Source of the DNA: Pseudoalteromonas sp. MMG010
Lineage (GTDB): Bacteria; Pseudomonadota; Gammaproteobacteria; Enterobacterales; Alteromonadaceae
DNA: 64,000 nucleotides
Direction: 5' to 3'
NCBI RefSeq assembly: GCF_018100905.1
Contig: NZ_JAGJEG010000002.1
Span: 186,001 to 250,000 of the forward strand
Part shown: positions 9,125 to 20,384 of the stretch, piece by piece
How positions within the stretch are numbered: position 1 is the stretch's first letter
Layout of the letters: each line of letters starts with the position of its first letter
The notes under the pieces: generated by a model
Database searches by the model: none
Seen by the model: the letters and a program-made list of their open reading frames with translations, nothing else
What the model was told of the DNA's origin: nothing
Position numbers and translations under genes: made by a program

Positions 9125-9834
9125 TATTTTAGTTTCTCAAAGTGAAGAATATAATTAACACTCACATCATCATTAAGCTTATATTGCTTAGAAATAGGGT
9201 TATAAGTTAAACCAGCGCTGGCTCTAACTTTTAAACCTGCTTGTTCTGCCCAACTAATTAACTGGGCCGGTTTTATAAACTTTTTATGATCATGAGTACC
9301 TTCAGGTACCATCTTCAATATTTTCTCTGCACCAACAATAGCTAATAAATAGGCTTTAGGTGTTTTATTTAACGTTGAGAAAAAAACATCTGCGCCAGGT
9401 TTTGCAAGCTCAGCAACAGCATGAATTATCGATGCTGGATCTGGAACATGCTCAAGCATTTCCATACAAGTTATAGTATCAAAGCGAGCAGGGTGTTGTT
9501 GTGCAAATTCTTCAGCGGGAACTTTGATATAATCAACGGCCACGCCTGTTTCTAAACTATGTAATTTTGCAACGGTCAATGGCTCTTGGCCCATATCAAT
9601 TCCCGTCACAATGGCTCCCATTCGTGCCATGCTTTCACTTAGTATGCCACCACCGCAGCCTACATCTAAAGTTTCTTTATCGAATAACCCTTTACATTTA
9701 TTAGCAATAAAATCTAATCGTAGAGGGTTGATTTCATGCAATGGTTTAAATTCACCATCTTGGTCCCACCAACGCTCAGCGATGGCTTCAAATTTTGCTA
9801 TTTCAGCGTTATCTACATTTTGATGTACGGTCAT
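9124..9834 (-). CDS. ubiG: Ubiquinone biosynthesis O-methyltransferase
   Basis: A SAM-dependent methyltransferase that carries out both O-methylation steps of ubiquinone synthesis. I chose the start at 9834 ([20 protein letters not shown]): it has a GGGAG ribosome site and gives 236 residues, close to the 240 of E. coli UbiG. The open frame runs 32 codons further upstream but that part crosses the promoter. The SAM-binding motif is [19 protein letters not shown]; other family parts are [20 protein letters not shown] and [12 protein letters not shown]. Divergent from gyrA, as in E. coli. Confidence 0.96.
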   Translation of the reverse strand: MTVHQNVDNAEIAKFEAIAERWWDQDGEFKPLHEINPLRLDFIANKCKGLFDKETLDVGCGGGILSESMARMGAIVTGIDMGQEPLTVAKLHSLETGVAVDYIKVPAEEFAQQHPARFDTITCMEMLEHVPDPASIIHAVAELAKPGADVFFSTLNKTPKAYLLAIVGAEKILKMVPEGTHDHKKFIKPAQLISWAEQAGLKVRASAGLTYNPISKQYKLNDDVSVNYILHFEKLK

Positions 9835-9861
9835 AAAATACTCCCTCGTCAGTCTGAGGCC

Positions 9862-9891
9862 ATTATATAGGCCTAAATTGATAAATCGCAA
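9862..9891 (-). promoter_or_regulatory. Sigma-70 type promoter for ubiG
   Basis: On the minus strand TTGCGA (-35) and TATAAT (-10) are separated by 18 bp, about 27 bp before the ubiG start. The -10 lies inside a GGCC-bounded palindrome. Confidence 0.5.
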
Positions 9892-10012
9892 AGTTTTGCG
9901 CCTGTAAATTAAAATTAATTGTGGTAGCATAGTTGCTTAGTAATAATAACAAACACTCTTAATACCTAATACCGGGTTATAAAGAGCAGATACTGAAGGA
10001 ATGTGATATCAA

Positions 10013-12712
10013 ATGACTGATCTCGCCAATGAAATTCTGCCAGTCAATATTGAAGACGAGTTAAAAAACTCCTACTTAGATTATGCAATGAGTGTAATTG
10101 TAGGACGTGCATTACCAGACGTACGTGATGGTTTAAAACCTGTTCACCGCCGCGTTTTGTTTGCAATGAACGAGCTTAGTAATGATTGGAACAAGCCTTA
10201 CAAAAAATCAGCCCGTGTGGTTGGTGACGTAATCGGTAAATACCACCCCCATGGCGATAGTGCAGTTTATGACACTATTGTTCGTATGGCACAGCCATTT
10301 TCTCTACGTTATATGTTAGTAGATGGTCAAGGTAACTTCGGTTCGGTTGATGGTGATTCAGCGGCTGCAATGCGTTATACCGAAGTACGTATGGCAAAAA
10401 TGTCGCATGAACTTTTAGCTGACCTTGAAAAAGAGACTGTTGATTTTGTTCCTAACTATGATGGAACAGAACAAATTCCTGATGTATTACCTACTAAAGT
10501 ACCTAACCTATTAGTTAATGGTTCTTCGGGTATTGCCGTGGGTATGGCAACAAACATTCCTCCTCACAACTTAACAGAGGTGGTAAATGGTTGTTTAGCG
10601 CTTATCCAAAACCCAGATTTAACGATTCATGAATTAATGGATTATATTCCTGGGCCTGATTTCCCAACTGCCGCTATTATTAATGGTAAAAAAGGGATTG
10701 AACAAGCCTACTTAACGGGCCGCGGTAAAGTGTACATGCGTGCTCGCGCCGACATCGAAACCGATGAAAAAACCGGTCGCGAAACAATTATTGTTCACGA
10801 GATCCCTTATCAAGTAAACAAAGCTCGGTTAATCGAAAAAATAGCTGAACTTGTTAAAGATAAAAAAATTGAAGGCATTAGTGCGCTGCGTGATGAATCT
10901 GATAAAGACGGTATGCGTATCGTTATTGAGATTAAACGTGGTGACGTAGGTGAAGTGATATTAAACAATTTATATTCTCAAACTCAGTTACAAACTGTGT
11001 TTGGTATGAATATGGTTGCGTTAATTAACAACCAGCCTAAGTGTTTCAACCTAAAAGAAATGCTTGAAGAGTTCATTATTCACCGTCGTGAAGTTGTTAC
11101 TCGTCGTACTGTTTTTGATTTACGTAAAGCCCGCGACCGTGCACATACCCTCGAAGGTTTAGCAATTGCACTTGCTAACATTGACCCAATTATCGAACTT
11201 ATTCGTAAGTCGCCGACACCTGCTGAAGCGAAAGTTGCGCTAACAGCACGTCCGTGGGAATTAGGTAATGTTCAAGCCATGCTTGAAAAAGCGGGTGAAG
11301 ACAATGTGGCTCGTCCAGATTGGCTCGCAGCTGATTTAGGTATTCGTGATGGTCAATACTATATTTCTGAGCAACAAGCTCAGGCAATATTAGACTTACG
11401 TTTGCATAAGTTAACGGGTTTAGAACACGAAAAAATCTTAAGCGAATACCAAGCACTACTCGATCTTATTGCAGAGTTATTACTTATTTTGGCAAGCCCA
11501 GAGCGTTTAATGGAAGTTATCCGTGATGAATTAGTTGAGATAAAAGAGCAATATGGTGATGAACGCCGTACTGAAATTAATGCTGCAGCGCATGATATTA
11601 GCCTAGAAGACCTTATCAATGAAGAAGATGTTGTTGTGACACTTTCTCATGAAGGCTATGTTAAGTACCAAGCACTGTCTGATTACGAAGCACAGCGTCG
11701 TGGCGGTAAAGGTAAGTCAGCGACTAAAATGAAAGATGAAGATTTCATTGAACGATTACTTGTTGCTAATACCCATGATACGATTTTATGTTTCTCAACA
11801 GCGGGGCGTTTATACTGGCTTAAAGTATATCAATTACCGCTAGCGAGTCGTGCTGCTCGTGGTAAGCCAATTGTAAACTTATTACCACTTGAAGACGACG
11901 AACGTATTACTGCGATTTTACCAGTACGTGAGTACGAAGAAGATAAATACATCTTCATGGCAACCGCATTTGGTACTGTTAAGAAAACACCATTAACTGC
12001 CTACAGTCGTCAACGTGCAAGCGGTATTATTGCTGTTAACTTAAATGAAGGCGATAGCTTAATTGGCGTAGATATTACTGACGGCAGTAACGAAATTATG
12101 TTATTTACTGATGCCGGTAAAGTAGTCCGCTTTAAAGAAGCTGAAGAAACCCCAGTGCTTGATGAAAATGGAACACCGGTTCTAGATGAGCAAGGTAACC
12201 CAGAAATTAAGTTTAAAGGTGTACGTCCAATGGGTCGTACAGCAACGGGTGTTCGCGGTATTAAAATGGCCGATGAGCAACGTGTCGTTTCTTTAATAGT
12301 ACCTAAAACAGACGGCGCTATATTGACGGTAACCGAGAATGGGTATGGGAAACGTACTCAACTTGCTGATTACCCGTCGAAGAGCCGTGCTACGCAAGGT
12401 GTGGTTTCGATTAAAGTCAGTGAGCGTAATGGTTCTGTTGTTGGCGCTGTTCAAGTTGATGACAACGATGAAATAATGATTATTTCAAACCGTGGTACAT
12501 TAGTAAGAACACGCGTTAACGAAGTTTCTACTGTTGGACGTAATACTCAAGGTGTTATTCTAATAAGAACTATTGACGAAGAGCAGGTAGTTGGTTTACA
12601 ACGTATAGAAGAAATTGAAGTTGACGAGTTAGAAGATACTTCAATTATAGACGTTGAGGCTACTGAAGCTGTTATAGAAGATAGTGTGGATGATAATCCA
12701 CCTTCTGAATAA
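10013..12712 (+). CDS. gyrA: DNA gyrase subunit A
   Basis: The 899-residue breakage-reunion subunit of gyrase. Numbering at the N-terminus equals that of E. coli: the quinolone-resistance region is [11 protein letters not shown] with Ser83 and Asp87, so it is wild type, and the catalytic tyrosine is Tyr122 (MRYTEVRM). The C-terminal pinwheel carries the GyrA box QRRGGKG needed for DNA wrapping. The protein ends in a long acidic tail ([15 protein letters not shown]). It is about 24 residues longer than the E. coli protein. Followed by a strong intrinsic terminator, so it is a single transcription unit. Confidence 0.98.
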   Translation: MTDLANEILPVNIEDELKNSYLDYAMSVIVGRALPDVRDGLKPVHRRVLFAMNELSNDWNKPYKKSARVVGDVIGKYHPHGDSAVYDTIVRMAQPFSLRYMLVDGQGNFGSVDGDSAAAMRYTEVRMAKMSHELLADLEKETVDFVPNYDGTEQIPDVLPTKVPNLLVNGSSGIAVGMATNIPPHNLTEVVNGCLALIQNPDLTIHELMDYIPGPDFPTAAIINGKKGIEQAYLTGRGKVYMRARADIETDEKTGRETIIVHEIPYQVNKARLIEKIAELVKDKKIEGISALRDESDKDGMRIVIEIKRGDVGEVILNNLYSQTQLQTVFGMNMVALINNQPKCFNLKEMLEEFIIHRREVVTRRTVFDLRKARDRAHTLEGLAIALANIDPIIELIRKSPTPAEAKVALTARPWELGNVQAMLEKAGEDNVARPDWLAADLGIRDGQYYISEQQAQAILDLRLHKLTGLEHEKILSEYQALLDLIAELLLILASPERLMEVIRDELVEIKEQYGDERRTEINAAAHDISLEDLINEEDVVVTLSHEGYVKYQALSDYEAQRRGGKGKSATKMKDEDFIERLLVANTHDTILCFSTAGRLYWLKVYQLPLASRAARGKPIVNLLPLEDDERITAILPVREYEEDKYIFMATAFGTVKKTPLTAYSRQRASGIIAVNLNEGDSLIGVDITDGSNEIMLFTDAGKVVRFKEAEETPVLDENGTPVLDEQGNPEIKFKGVRPMGRTATGVRGIKMADEQRVVSLIVPKTDGAILTVTENGYGKRTQLADYPSKSRATQGVVSIKVSERNGSVVGAVQVDDNDEIMIISNRGTLVRTRVNEVSTVGRNTQGVILIRTIDEEQVVGLQRIEEIEVDELEDTSIIDVEATEAVIEDSVDDNPPSE

Positions 12713-12718
12713 CAATTA

Positions 12719-12747
12719 AAAAAAAGCGGCTAAGGCCGCTTTTTTTA
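12719..12747 (+). terminator. Intrinsic terminator of gyrA
   Basis: GC-rich stem AAAAAGCGGC / GCCGCTTTTT with loop TAAG, followed by a run of seven T, just after the gyrA stop. Confidence 0.92.
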
Positions 12748-12818
12748 ATGATGTTGAAAAAAATTAATAATACTTTAAATAATTAAGCAGTTTAAATTAC
12801 TGGAATGAGGCAAAGGTA

Positions 12819-13901
12819 ATGAGTAAATATAATTTCTGTGCAGGCCCGGCGATGTTACCGCCGGCTGTTATGAAAAAAGCGCAACAAGAGTTTTTAGATT
12901 GGCAAGACCTAGGTGTCTCTGTGATGGAAATAAGCCATCGAAGTAGTGATTTTTTGGCATTAACTGAAAAATGTGAAGCAAGCCTTCGTCGGTTAATGAA
13001 TATCAGTGATGAATTTGAAGTGCTATTTATGCACGGAGGAGGGCGTGGCCAATTTGCTGCCGTACCACTGAATCTTCATTTAGATAACAAAACGGCAGTG
13101 TATTGTGAAAATGGTGTATGGTCAAAAAGTGCAACAACCGAAGCTCAAAAGTTTACTGACGCAACATCAATCAATGTACGAAATGATAGTGAAGATGAGT
13201 TCTCAATAGCACCCGTTAACGAGTGGAAGCTACCAAAAGATGCATCATATATTCATTATTGCCCTAATGAGACCGTCGATGGATTAGAGATTTTTGATGT
13301 GCCTTCTCATCCAACAGCCCCCATTGTCGCTGATATGTCATCAACTATTTTATCTCGCGAAATAGATGTAAACAAATTTGATTTAATTTATGCCGGGGCA
13401 CAAAAGAATATTGGTCCTTCAGGTATTTCTATAGTCATTGTACGTAAAACCTTATTAAGCCGTACAGGGTTGCCCAAGCCAGGGATTTTTGATTACGCCT
13501 TAGAAGCAAAGCAAGGCAGTATGTTTAATACTCCACCTACATTTGCTTGGTATCTAGCAGCTGAAGTATTTGATTGGCTAGAAAAAAGCGGTGGTGTAGG
13601 CGCAATGCAAGCACAAAATATTGCTAAAGCAAACTTATTATATGATTTTATAGATGAGTCAGATTTTTATTCAAATAAAGTAGCAAAGCACTGTCGCTCA
13701 CGTATGAATGTGCCTTTTTGGCTTAACGATGAGAGTTTAAATGCACTGTTTGTAGAGCAATCAAAAGATGCCGGCTTATTAGCTCTTGAAGGACATAGAA
13801 TCGTCGGCGGCATGCGCGCTAGTATCTATAACGCTATGCCGATAGAAGGTGTGCAAGCATTAGTTGACTTTATGGCGAAATTTGCACAGGAGAACAGCTA
13901 A
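12819..13901 (+). CDS. serC: Phosphoserine aminotransferase
   Basis: A 360-residue PLP enzyme of serine and pyridoxine biosynthesis. It converts 3-phosphohydroxypyruvate to phosphoserine. It begins [10 protein letters not shown], carries the PLP lysine in [12 protein letters not shown], and ends with [17 protein letters not shown], all standard for SerC. Length matches E. coli (362). Its stop overlaps the aroA start (TAATG), as in the classic serC-aroA operon. The upstream segment has an AGG-type ribosome site. Confidence 0.97.
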   Translation: MSKYNFCAGPAMLPPAVMKKAQQEFLDWQDLGVSVMEISHRSSDFLALTEKCEASLRRLMNISDEFEVLFMHGGGRGQFAAVPLNLHLDNKTAVYCENGVWSKSATTEAQKFTDATSINVRNDSEDEFSIAPVNEWKLPKDASYIHYCPNETVDGLEIFDVPSHPTAPIVADMSSTILSREIDVNKFDLIYAGAQKNIGPSGISIVIVRKTLLSRTGLPKPGIFDYALEAKQGSMFNTPPTFAWYLAAEVFDWLEKSGGVGAMQAQNIAKANLLYDFIDESDFYSNKVAKHCRSRMNVPFWLNDESLNALFVEQSKDAGLLALEGHRIVGGMRASIYNAMPIEGVQALVDFMAKFAQENS

Positions 13902-15178
13902 TGGAACAATTACGTTTAGAACCAATTTCTAGTGTAAATGGTACGGTTACATTACCGGGCTCTAAAAGCCTTTCAAACCGTATTTTACTTTTAGCTGCTT
14001 TAGCTAAAGGAACAACGGTTGTAGAAAATTTATTAGATAGCGATGACATTCGTCATATGTTAGGCGCCTTAAAGCTACTGGGTGTAACTGTTACCCTGAA
14101 CGAAGCACGAACAGTGGCAACCGTTGAAGGGGTGGGTGGCGTATTCGAAACCCCAGCAGAGCCTTTATTTTTAGGTAATGCAGGAACTGCTTATCGTCCA
14201 TTAACTGCGGTGTTAAGTGCTATCAAGGGTGACTATGAACTCATTGGTGAACCACGCATGGAAGAGCGCCCAATCGGTCACTTGGTTGAAGCATTAACAG
14301 CACTCGGTGGACAGGTTAAATATACCAAACATTTAGATTACCCTCCTTTAAAAATCTCAGGCGGTCAAATCAGGGGTGGTAAAGTAGAAATTGATGGCAG
14401 TATTTCAAGTCAGTTTTTAACTGCATTATTAATGGCTGCGCCTTTGTTCAGTGGTGATACTGAAATACATATTAAAGGGACGTTAGTATCAAAACCTTAT
14501 ATAGACATCACGCTTGATGTTATGGCGCGCTTTGGCATTACAGTTGAACATAATAATTATACTGTATTTAATGTTAAAGGAGGTCAACAATATCAAGCAC
14601 TTTCACGCATTATGGTTGAAGGGGATGCCTCATCTGCATCGTATTTTGTGGCCGCGGCGGCAATAGCCGGTGGTGAAATAGAGATAAAAGGGGTGGGCGC
14701 TAAATCAGTTCAAGGTGATATTGGTTTTGCAAAAGTAATGGAGCAAGTTGGCGCCAAAATAGATTGGTATGATGAACGTCTAGTGGTCCGTAAAGGGGAA
14801 CTAAAAGGGGTTGATATTGATGCCAATGCTATTCCTGATGCTGCGATGACGTTAGCAACGGTGGCCCTTTTTGCTAAAGGACCGACTGCTATTCGTAATA
14901 TTTATAATTGGCGTGTAAAAGAAACCGATAGACTTTATGCGATGGCGACAGAACTTAAGAAGCTCGGTGCTGATGTTGTTGAAGGGCATGATTTTATAGA
15001 AATTAATCCACCTTCTTCGTTTAATGACGTTGCCATTGATACCTATGATGATCATCGCATTGCAATGTGTTTTGCAATGGTTGCTGTTGGTGGGCATGTC
15101 ATTACGATTAATGATCCTAAATGCACTTTTAAAACGTTCCCGACTTTTTTTGAAGTACTTAAATCTGTAAGTGAATAA
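13901..15178 (+). CDS. aroA: 3-phosphoshikimate 1-carboxyvinyltransferase (EPSP synthase)
   Basis: A 425-residue shikimate-pathway enzyme joining shikimate-3-phosphate and PEP. The N-terminal motif is [18 protein letters not shown], the PEP-site loop [15 protein letters not shown] and the C-terminal motif [10 protein letters not shown] with KTFP following. The loop keeps the Gly-Asn-Ala-Gly core of class I, glyphosate-sensitive enzymes, with Tyr where E. coli has Met. Translationally coupled to serC by a one-base overlap. Confidence 0.97.
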   Translation: MEQLRLEPISSVNGTVTLPGSKSLSNRILLLAALAKGTTVVENLLDSDDIRHMLGALKLLGVTVTLNEARTVATVEGVGGVFETPAEPLFLGNAGTAYRPLTAVLSAIKGDYELIGEPRMEERPIGHLVEALTALGGQVKYTKHLDYPPLKISGGQIRGGKVEIDGSISSQFLTALLMAAPLFSGDTEIHIKGTLVSKPYIDITLDVMARFGITVEHNNYTVFNVKGGQQYQALSRIMVEGDASSASYFVAAAAIAGGEIEIKGVGAKSVQGDIGFAKVMEQVGAKIDWYDERLVVRKGELKGVDIDANAIPDAAMTLATVALFAKGPTAIRNIYNWRVKETDRLYAMATELKKLGADVVEGHDFIEINPPSSFNDVAIDTYDDHRIAMCFAMVAVGGHVITINDPKCTFKTFPTFFEVLKSVSE

Positions 15179-15240
15179 GCTATATTTATTTAAATATAAA
15201 AAGTTACATACTAAAAGCGGATTTAATTTTTTATCTGGCG

Positions 15241-15246
15241 TATAAT
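15241..15246 (+). promoter_or_regulatory. -10 element (TATAAT) ahead of cmk
   Basis: A perfect TATAAT lies 40 bp before the cmk start, in the 107-bp aroA-cmk gap. A good -35 is not obvious. It would allow cmk-rpsA transcription independent of serC-aroA. Confidence 0.4.
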
Positions 15247-15285
15247 ACCGCGGTTTATTTTGGTGTGCATTGCAGGAGGTTATAA

Positions 15286-15996
15286 ATGCAGGCGTTATTA
15301 ATGCCCGTAATCACCGTTGATGGTCCAAGTGGTTCAGGAAAAGGAACTGTTTGTCGCTTATTAGCTGAGAAATTAGGATGGGATGTACTTGATAGTGGGG
15401 CAATATACCGTGTCTTATCATTGGCTGCATTACATCATCAAATTGCTTTAGATAATGAAGAAGCCCTTGTACCTTTGGCTGCAAATTTAGATGTTCAGTT
15501 TTTAGTTGATGCACAAACTAATGCAGGTAAAGTTATTTTAGAAGGTGAAGATGTTACAACGACAATTCGTAATGAAGAAGTCGGCTCTGCAGCTTCAAAA
15601 GTAGCCTCTTTACCGCGCGTTCGCGAAGCATTATTACGTCGTCAACGCGCATTTAAAACAGAAAATGGCTTAATCGCAGATGGTCGTGATATGGGAACTG
15701 TGGTTTTTGATACAGCCCCATTAAAAATATACTTAACTGCAAGTGCACAGGAGCGTGCACGTAGAAGGTATGTTGAGTTGAATGCGCGCGGCCTTGATGT
15801 TACACTAAGTGGTCTATTACAAGATATACAAGCACGCGATGATCGCGATATGAATCGTGAAGTGGCGCCGCTTGTGCCTGCAGAAGATGCAATTGAGATT
15901 GATACAAGCGAGCTTAATGCTCAGCAAGTATTTGATAAAGTTATGACTTTAGTCGATATTGCAATTTCACAAGGTAAACTTCCTAAACGAAGTTAA
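15286..15996 (+). CDS. cmk: Cytidylate kinase
   Basis: A 236-residue CMP/dCMP kinase. The P-loop is [20 protein letters not shown]; the acceptor region includes [20 protein letters not shown] and the lid [13 protein letters not shown] follow. An AGGAGG ribosome site 6 nt ahead supports the start at 15286 over Met6 at 15301. It lies between aroA and rpsA, as in E. coli. Confidence 0.97.
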   Translation: MQALLMPVITVDGPSGSGKGTVCRLLAEKLGWDVLDSGAIYRVLSLAALHHQIALDNEEALVPLAANLDVQFLVDAQTNAGKVILEGEDVTTTIRNEEVGSAASKVASLPRVREALLRRQRAFKTENGLIADGRDMGTVVFDTAPLKIYLTASAQERARRRYVELNARGLDVTLSGLLQDIQARDDRDMNREVAPLVPAEDAIEIDTSELNAQQVFDKVMTLVDIAISQGKLPKRS

Positions 15997-16007
15997 ACAT
16001 TATTTTA

Positions 16008-16058
16008 TGCACCAGCAGGATGCCAGTGCAATTTTAACAACCCCATGCAGCATGGTTG
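16008..16058 (+). promoter_or_regulatory. Structured rpsA leader with GGA-loop hairpin
   Basis: Two hairpins lie in the 96-bp cmk-rpsA gap. The first (16008-16030) pairs TGCAC with GTGCA and, after an internal CA/CA loop, GCA with TGC, leaving GGA exposed at the apex. The second (16038-16058) pairs CCATG with CATGG around CAG. No good Shine-Dalgarno precedes the rpsA ATG at 16093. In E. coli, rpsA also lacks a strong SD and is autoregulated through hairpins with GGA loops, so this is probably the equivalent element. Confidence 0.6.
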
Positions 16059-16092
16059 CTAATTGGTATTAATATATGAGACGTATATTCGT

Positions 16093-17760
16093 ATGTCAGA
16101 AAATTTTGCGCAGTTATTTGAAGAAAGCCTAAAGGGTTTTGAAGCAGAGCAAGGCTCTATTGTTAAAGGTACAGTAATCTCAATTGAGAATAACATTGTA
16201 CTTGTAGATGCTGGTCTTAAATCAGAAAGTGCTATCCCTGCAGAGCAATTCAAAAATGCTGCTGGTGAACTAGAAGTTGCTGTTGGTGACGAAGTAGATG
16301 TTGCACTTGATGCAATTGAAGATGGTTTCGGTGAAACTATCCTTTCTCGTGAGAAAGCTAAACGTCACGAAGCATGGATCCGTCTTGAAAAAGCATGTGA
16401 AGAGCAAGAAACTGTTACTGGTATTATCAACGGTAAAGTTAAAGGCGGTTTCACTGTTGAAGTTGATACAATTCGTGCTTTCCTACCTGGTTCACTTGTT
16501 GATGTTCGTCCAGTACGTGACACAACTCACCTTGAAGGCAAAGAGCTTGAATTTAAAGTAATCAAGCTTGATCAAAAACGTAACAACGTTGTTGTTTCAC
16601 GTCGTGCAGTTATCGAATCAGAAAACTCACAAGAACGTGAAGAGCTTCTTGCTAACCTTGTTGAAGGTCAAGAAGTTAAAGGTATCGTTAAGAACCTTAC
16701 AGACTACGGTGCATTCGTTGATCTTGGTGGTGTTGATGGTTTACTACACATTACTGATATGGCGTGGAAGCGTGTTAAGCACCCTTCAGAAATCGTTAAT
16801 GTTGGCGACGAAATCGCAGTTAAAGTTCTTAAATTCGACAAAGATAAAACTCGTGTATCTCTAGGCCTTAAACAGCTTGGTGAAGATCCATGGGCAGCTA
16901 TCGCTGGTCGTTACCCTGAAGGTTCTAAACTTTCTGGTCGTGTAACTAACCTTACTGACTACGGTTGTTTCGTAGAAATCGAAGAAGGTGTTGAAGGTTT
17001 AGTACACGTTTCTGAAATGGATTGGACTAACAAGAACATCCATCCTTCTAAAGTTGTAAGCCTTGGCGACAACGTAGAAGTTATGGTTTTAGAAATTGAC
17101 GAAGAACGTCGTCGTATTTCTCTTGGTCTTAAGCAATGTATTGCTAATCCTTGGCAAGAATTTGCTCGTCTTCAAAACAAAGGCGATCAAGTTACTGGTA
17201 AGATCAAATCAATCACTGACTTCGGTATCTTTATCGGTCTTGACGGTGGAATTGATGGTCTTGTACACCTTTCAGATATTTCTTGGAATACACCTGGCGA
17301 AGAAGCTGTGCGTGAATTCAAGAAAGGCGACGAAATCACTGCTATCGTATTACAAGTTGACCCAGAGCGTGAACGTATTTCTCTAGGTGTTAAACAAATC
17401 GAAGCTGACCCATTCAATAACTACCTTGATGCAAACAAAAAAGGTGCTATTGTTAAAGGTAAAGTGACTGAAGTTGATGCGAAAGGCGCAACTGTTGAGC
17501 TAATCGAAGGCGTTGAAGGTTACATCCGTGTAGCTGATATCGCTCAAGAACGTGTTGAAGATGCAACGACTGTTGTTTCTGTAGGCGCTGAAATCGAAGC
17601 TAAATACGTTGGTGTTGATCGTAAGAACCGCACTTTAAGCTTATCTGTTAAAGCTCTTTTCGAAGCAGAAGAGAAAGAAGTACTAGAGAAGCTTAAGAAA
17701 GAAGAGCCAGTGTTTGAAAACGCAATGGCAGCTGCTTTCGCAAATGCACAAAAAGACTAA
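16093..17760 (+). CDS. rpsA: 30S ribosomal protein S1
   Basis: A 555-residue S1 protein (E. coli 557). The start at 16093 ([20 protein letters not shown]) matches the family; a longer frame from 16063 adds ten unlikely residues through the leader. Six S1 OB-fold repeats are visible, for example [40 protein letters not shown] and [21 protein letters not shown]1 recruits mRNAs with weak SD sequences to the ribosome. Codon use is strongly biased, as in highly expressed genes. Followed by a terminator hairpin, then ihfB. Confidence 0.98.
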   Translation: MSENFAQLFEESLKGFEAEQGSIVKGTVISIENNIVLVDAGLKSESAIPAEQFKNAAGELEVAVGDEVDVALDAIEDGFGETILSREKAKRHEAWIRLEKACEEQETVTGIINGKVKGGFTVEVDTIRAFLPGSLVDVRPVRDTTHLEGKELEFKVIKLDQKRNNVVVSRRAVIESENSQEREELLANLVEGQEVKGIVKNLTDYGAFVDLGGVDGLLHITDMAWKRVKHPSEIVNVGDEIAVKVLKFDKDKTRVSLGLKQLGEDPWAAIAGRYPEGSKLSGRVTNLTDYGCFVEIEEGVEGLVHVSEMDWTNKNIHPSKVVSLGDNVEVMVLEIDEERRRISLGLKQCIANPWQEFARLQNKGDQVTGKIKSITDFGIFIGLDGGIDGLVHLSDISWNTPGEEAVREFKKGDEITAIVLQVDPERERISLGVKQIEADPFNNYLDANKKGAIVKGKVTEVDAKGATVELIEGVEGYIRVADIAQERVEDATTVVSVGAEIEAKYVGVDRKNRTLSLSVKALFEAEEKEVLEKLKKEEPVFENAMAAAFANAQKD

Positions 17761-17778
17761 TTAGTTAGTCTTTCGATT

Positions 17779-17803
17779 GGAAGGGCATTTAGCCCTTCCT
17801 TTA
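17779..17803 (+). terminator. Terminator/attenuator between rpsA and ihfB
   Basis: An 8-bp stem GGAAGGGC / GCCCTTCC with a 5-nt loop, followed by TTTATTATCC. Probably lowers read-through from the highly expressed rpsA into ihfB. Confidence 0.8.
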
Positions 17804-17822
17804 TTATCCTTAAGGAAATGCT

Positions 17823-18110
17823 ATGACTAAGTCAGAATTGATAGAAACCCTTGCCGAACAACATGCTCATGTACCTATTAAAGATGTTGAAAATGCAGTA
17901 AAAGAAATTCTTGAACAAATGGCCGGATCATTATCTACATCAGATAGAATTGAAATCCGTGGTTTTGGTAGTTTCTCATTACACTTTCGTGCTCCTCGTA
18001 CTGGTCGTAATCCTAAAACAGGTGATACAGTTGAATTAGAAGGCAAGCATGTACCTCATTTTAAACCAGGCAAAGAATTAAGAGACCGTGTTAACGCGAG
18101 TATTGCCTAG
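17823..18110 (+). CDS. ihfB: Integration host factor subunit beta
   Basis: A 95-residue HU/IHF-family DNA-bending protein. The signature region reads [25 protein letters not shown], with the intercalating Pro in the arm. It forms the heterodimer with IhfA. Length and position right after rpsA match E. coli ihfB (himD). Confidence 0.97.
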   Translation: MTKSELIETLAEQHAHVPIKDVENAVKEILEQMAGSLSTSDRIEIRGFGSFSLHFRAPRTGRNPKTGDTVELEGKHVPHFKPGKELRDRVNASIA

Positions 18111-18130
18111 TTACCATTTGGAGTTGTTAT

Positions 18131-18409
18131 TTGTTTAGGGTATTAAAATTTATCCTGGTAGCAATATGCTTAATTTGTGCATTTGTTCTTGGATCGCAAA
18201 ATCCACAATTGACACAAGTTAACTATATTATTGCTAGTAGTACATTACCTTTAGCTGTGATTATTAGCCTATGTTTTTTAGTAGGGGTAGCCATAGGATG
18301 TTTATTAAGTTTTAAAATGTTTTCGCAATTAAAATGGCAAAATTACCAACTTAAAAAACAATTAACACCCGAAAATAATAAAAAGCTCTCAGCTAATAAA
18401 GAAATTTAA
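18131..18409 (+). CDS. lapA: LapA-family inner-membrane protein (DUF1049)
   Basis: A 92-residue protein with two transmembrane segments (about residues 5-20 and 38-62) and a basic cytoplasmic tail. The start is TTG at 18131 with a GGAG ribosome site 7 nt ahead; no ATG is available. In E. coli, LapA (YciS) is encoded with LapB and takes part in lipopolysaccharide assembly and LpxC control. The order ihfB-lapA-lapB-pyrF is conserved. Confidence 0.88.
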   Translation: MFRVLKFILVAICLICAFVLGSQNPQLTQVNYIIASSTLPLAVIISLCFLVGVAIGCLLSFKMFSQLKWQNYQLKKQLTPENNKKLSANKEI

Positions 18410-18411
18410 TT

Positions 18412-19548
18412 ATGATTGAGCTTTTGTTTTTACTATTGCCCGTAGCAGCAGGATATGGCTGGATTATGGGTAAAAATAGTGCCCGAAATCATGCTCATCA
18501 AGTTAATCGTCAAATCACATCTGAATACAGTAAAGGTTTAAAATTTTTACTGGACCGCGAAGAAGACCAAGGCTTAGAACACTTAATAAAATTACTTGAA
18601 GTGTCCGCTGACTCTGTCGATCATTACTCAACATTAGCGACTATGTTTCGCCGTCGTGGTGAATTAGATCGTGCTATTAAAATCCATGAATTATTGCTTA
18701 AGCACCCTAGCTTAGATGAGCAACAAGCTGCAAATAGTCGGCTTGAATTAGCTGAAGACTATATTATGGCGGGTCTACTAGATAGTGCTGAAGAGCATTT
18801 AGTTTGGTTAGTAAAAGCAGGGCATGAAGAAGCGCTTGACCCAATTATTACTTTATATTCGCAAACACGCGAGTGGGAAAAGGGCATTAATATGTTTGAA
18901 GCCCACAGTGAACTGTTCACTAAAGCACAACATATTAAAGCGATAGCCAACTTTTACTGTGAAATTGCACTTACCAGTGAAGATCACCAAATAATGCGCA
19001 AGGCTATCAGCTTAAATAAAAAAGCTATTCGCCCCTTGTATGAATTAGGGTTATTTGCATTTAACCAACAGGATTTTGTAAAAGCAATTTATTATTGGCG
19101 CGAATTAATTAATCAATTTACTTTTTGTGCTCCATTATTTATTGAAGAATTATCTTTAAGTTATAAAGAATTAAATTTAACCAGCCAATTTCACGAACTA
19201 TTATTAGAGTTAATCGAGAAAGGGGGCGTGTTAATAAAAATTAAACATTGTCAGGCTCTATTAGAGCAAGGGCAAAATAAGCAAGCCTTTGAATTTTTAA
19301 CCGATAGCTTAAAACGTCAACCAACCATACGCGGCTTTAGTTTTTTATTACAATTAATGGCAAAGCAACATAGTAATAATGCGGATGTGTTAGATCAAAT
19401 TGATAAATTAGTCACAGCGTATATTTCTAAAAAACCTGATTTTCAATGTCAGCATTGTGGTTTTACAAGCCACACAATTTATTGGAATTGTCCTTCTTGT
19501 AAACATTGGGAAACAATTGTCCCCGCAAGAGGAATCGACGGTTTCTAG
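18412..19548 (+). CDS. lapB: Lipopolysaccharide assembly protein LapB
   Basis: A 378-residue protein with an N-terminal membrane anchor (LLFLLLPVAAGYGWIMG), a series of TPR repeats (about residues 30-330) and a C-terminal rubredoxin-like metal knuckle (CQHCG ... CPSCKHW). LapB (YciM) guides FtsH-dependent degradation of LpxC, balancing LPS and phospholipid synthesis. The gene starts 2 bp after lapA. Length fits E. coli LapB (389). Confidence 0.95.
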   Translation: MIELLFLLLPVAAGYGWIMGKNSARNHAHQVNRQITSEYSKGLKFLLDREEDQGLEHLIKLLEVSADSVDHYSTLATMFRRRGELDRAIKIHELLLKHPSLDEQQAANSRLELAEDYIMAGLLDSAEEHLVWLVKAGHEEALDPIITLYSQTREWEKGINMFEAHSELFTKAQHIKAIANFYCEIALTSEDHQIMRKAISLNKKAIRPLYELGLFAFNQQDFVKAIYYWRELINQFTFCAPLFIEELSLSYKELNLTSQFHELLLELIEKGGVLIKIKHCQALLEQGQNKQAFEFLTDSLKRQPTIRGFSFLLQLMAKQHSNNADVLDQIDKLVTAYISKKPDFQCQHCGFTSHTIYWNCPSCKHWETIVPARGIDGF

Positions 19549-19588
19549 CTGACAACTTTTTTATACCCCCTCCATACATAGGATATTT

Positions 19589-20296
19589 ATGTCTTTAGAA
19601 GATAACAAAAAAGTCCTCATAGCATTAGATTATGATGAAAAACAAACCGCACTTGATTTTGTAAAACAATTATCACCTGATACCTGCAGACTCAAAGTCG
19701 GAAAAGAAATGTTTACGTATTTCGGTCCTGATTTTGTTAAAGAGTTAATTGATTTAGGTTTTGATGTTTTTCTAGATTTAAAATTTCATGACATCCCGAA
19801 TACGGTTGCTAAAGCAGTTACTGCAGCGGCTAAATTGGGCGTATGGATGGTTAATGTGCATGCATCAGGTGGATTAGAGATGATGGAAAAAGCAAAGCAA
19901 GCTCTTAATGAGTTTGGTGATAAAGCACCTCTACTGATTGCAGTTACAGTTTTAACCAGTATGGATGAAGCTCAACTTAAGCGATTGGGCATAACAAAAT
20001 CCCCACAAGAGCAAGTAATGTATTTAGCTAAATTAACAAAAGAAGCTGGCTTAGATGGTGTTGTTTGTTCTGCTCAAGAAGCGAGTGTACTAAAAGCTGA
20101 ATTGGGTCAGTCATTTAAGTTAATAACTCCTGGGATCCGACCGCAGGGGAGTGATGCTGGAGATCAAAAGAGAATTATGACTCCTAAGCAGGCTATTGAT
20201 GCGGGTAGTGACTATTTAGTGATAGGTAGACCGATTACACAAGCCTCTAATCCTAGCCTTGTTTTAGAAGATGTTAACAAAAGTATTTTTAATTAA
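19589..20296 (+). CDS. pyrF: Orotidine 5'-phosphate decarboxylase
   Basis: A 235-residue TIM-barrel enzyme, the last step of UMP synthesis. The catalytic Asp-Lys-x-x-Asp array is in [13 protein letters not shown]. The phosphate-binding end is [13 protein letters not shown]. An AGGA ribosome site lies 6 nt before the ATG. Downstream of lapB as in E. coli. Confidence 0.97.
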   Translation: MSLEDNKKVLIALDYDEKQTALDFVKQLSPDTCRLKVGKEMFTYFGPDFVKELIDLGFDVFLDLKFHDIPNTVAKAVTAAAKLGVWMVNVHASGGLEMMEKAKQALNEFGDKAPLLIAVTVLTSMDEAQLKRLGITKSPQEQVMYLAKLTKEAGLDGVVCSAQEASVLKAELGQSFKLITPGIRPQGSDAGDQKRIMTPKQAIDAGSDYLVIGRPITQASNPSLVLEDVNKSIFN

Positions 20297-20307
20297 CAAA
20301 AAGCAAT

Positions 20308-20332
20308 AAAAAAGGTCCAAACCCTTTTATTA
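20308..20332 (+). terminator. Weak terminator-like hairpin after pyrF
   Basis: AAAAGG pairs with CCTTTT around a 7-nt loop, followed by AT-rich sequence. Weak, but placed at the expected end of the lapA-lapB-pyrF transcript. Confidence 0.4.
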
Positions 20333-20384
20333 TTATTTATTTATGGTACATTAATAAAATGAATTCTAGTAGTAAGGGTTTGAT

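Noticed and set aside
16298..17386. Three Leu/Val/Lys-rich plus-strand ORFs within rpsA
   Set aside because: Out-of-frame readings of the strongly codon-biased rpsA gene.
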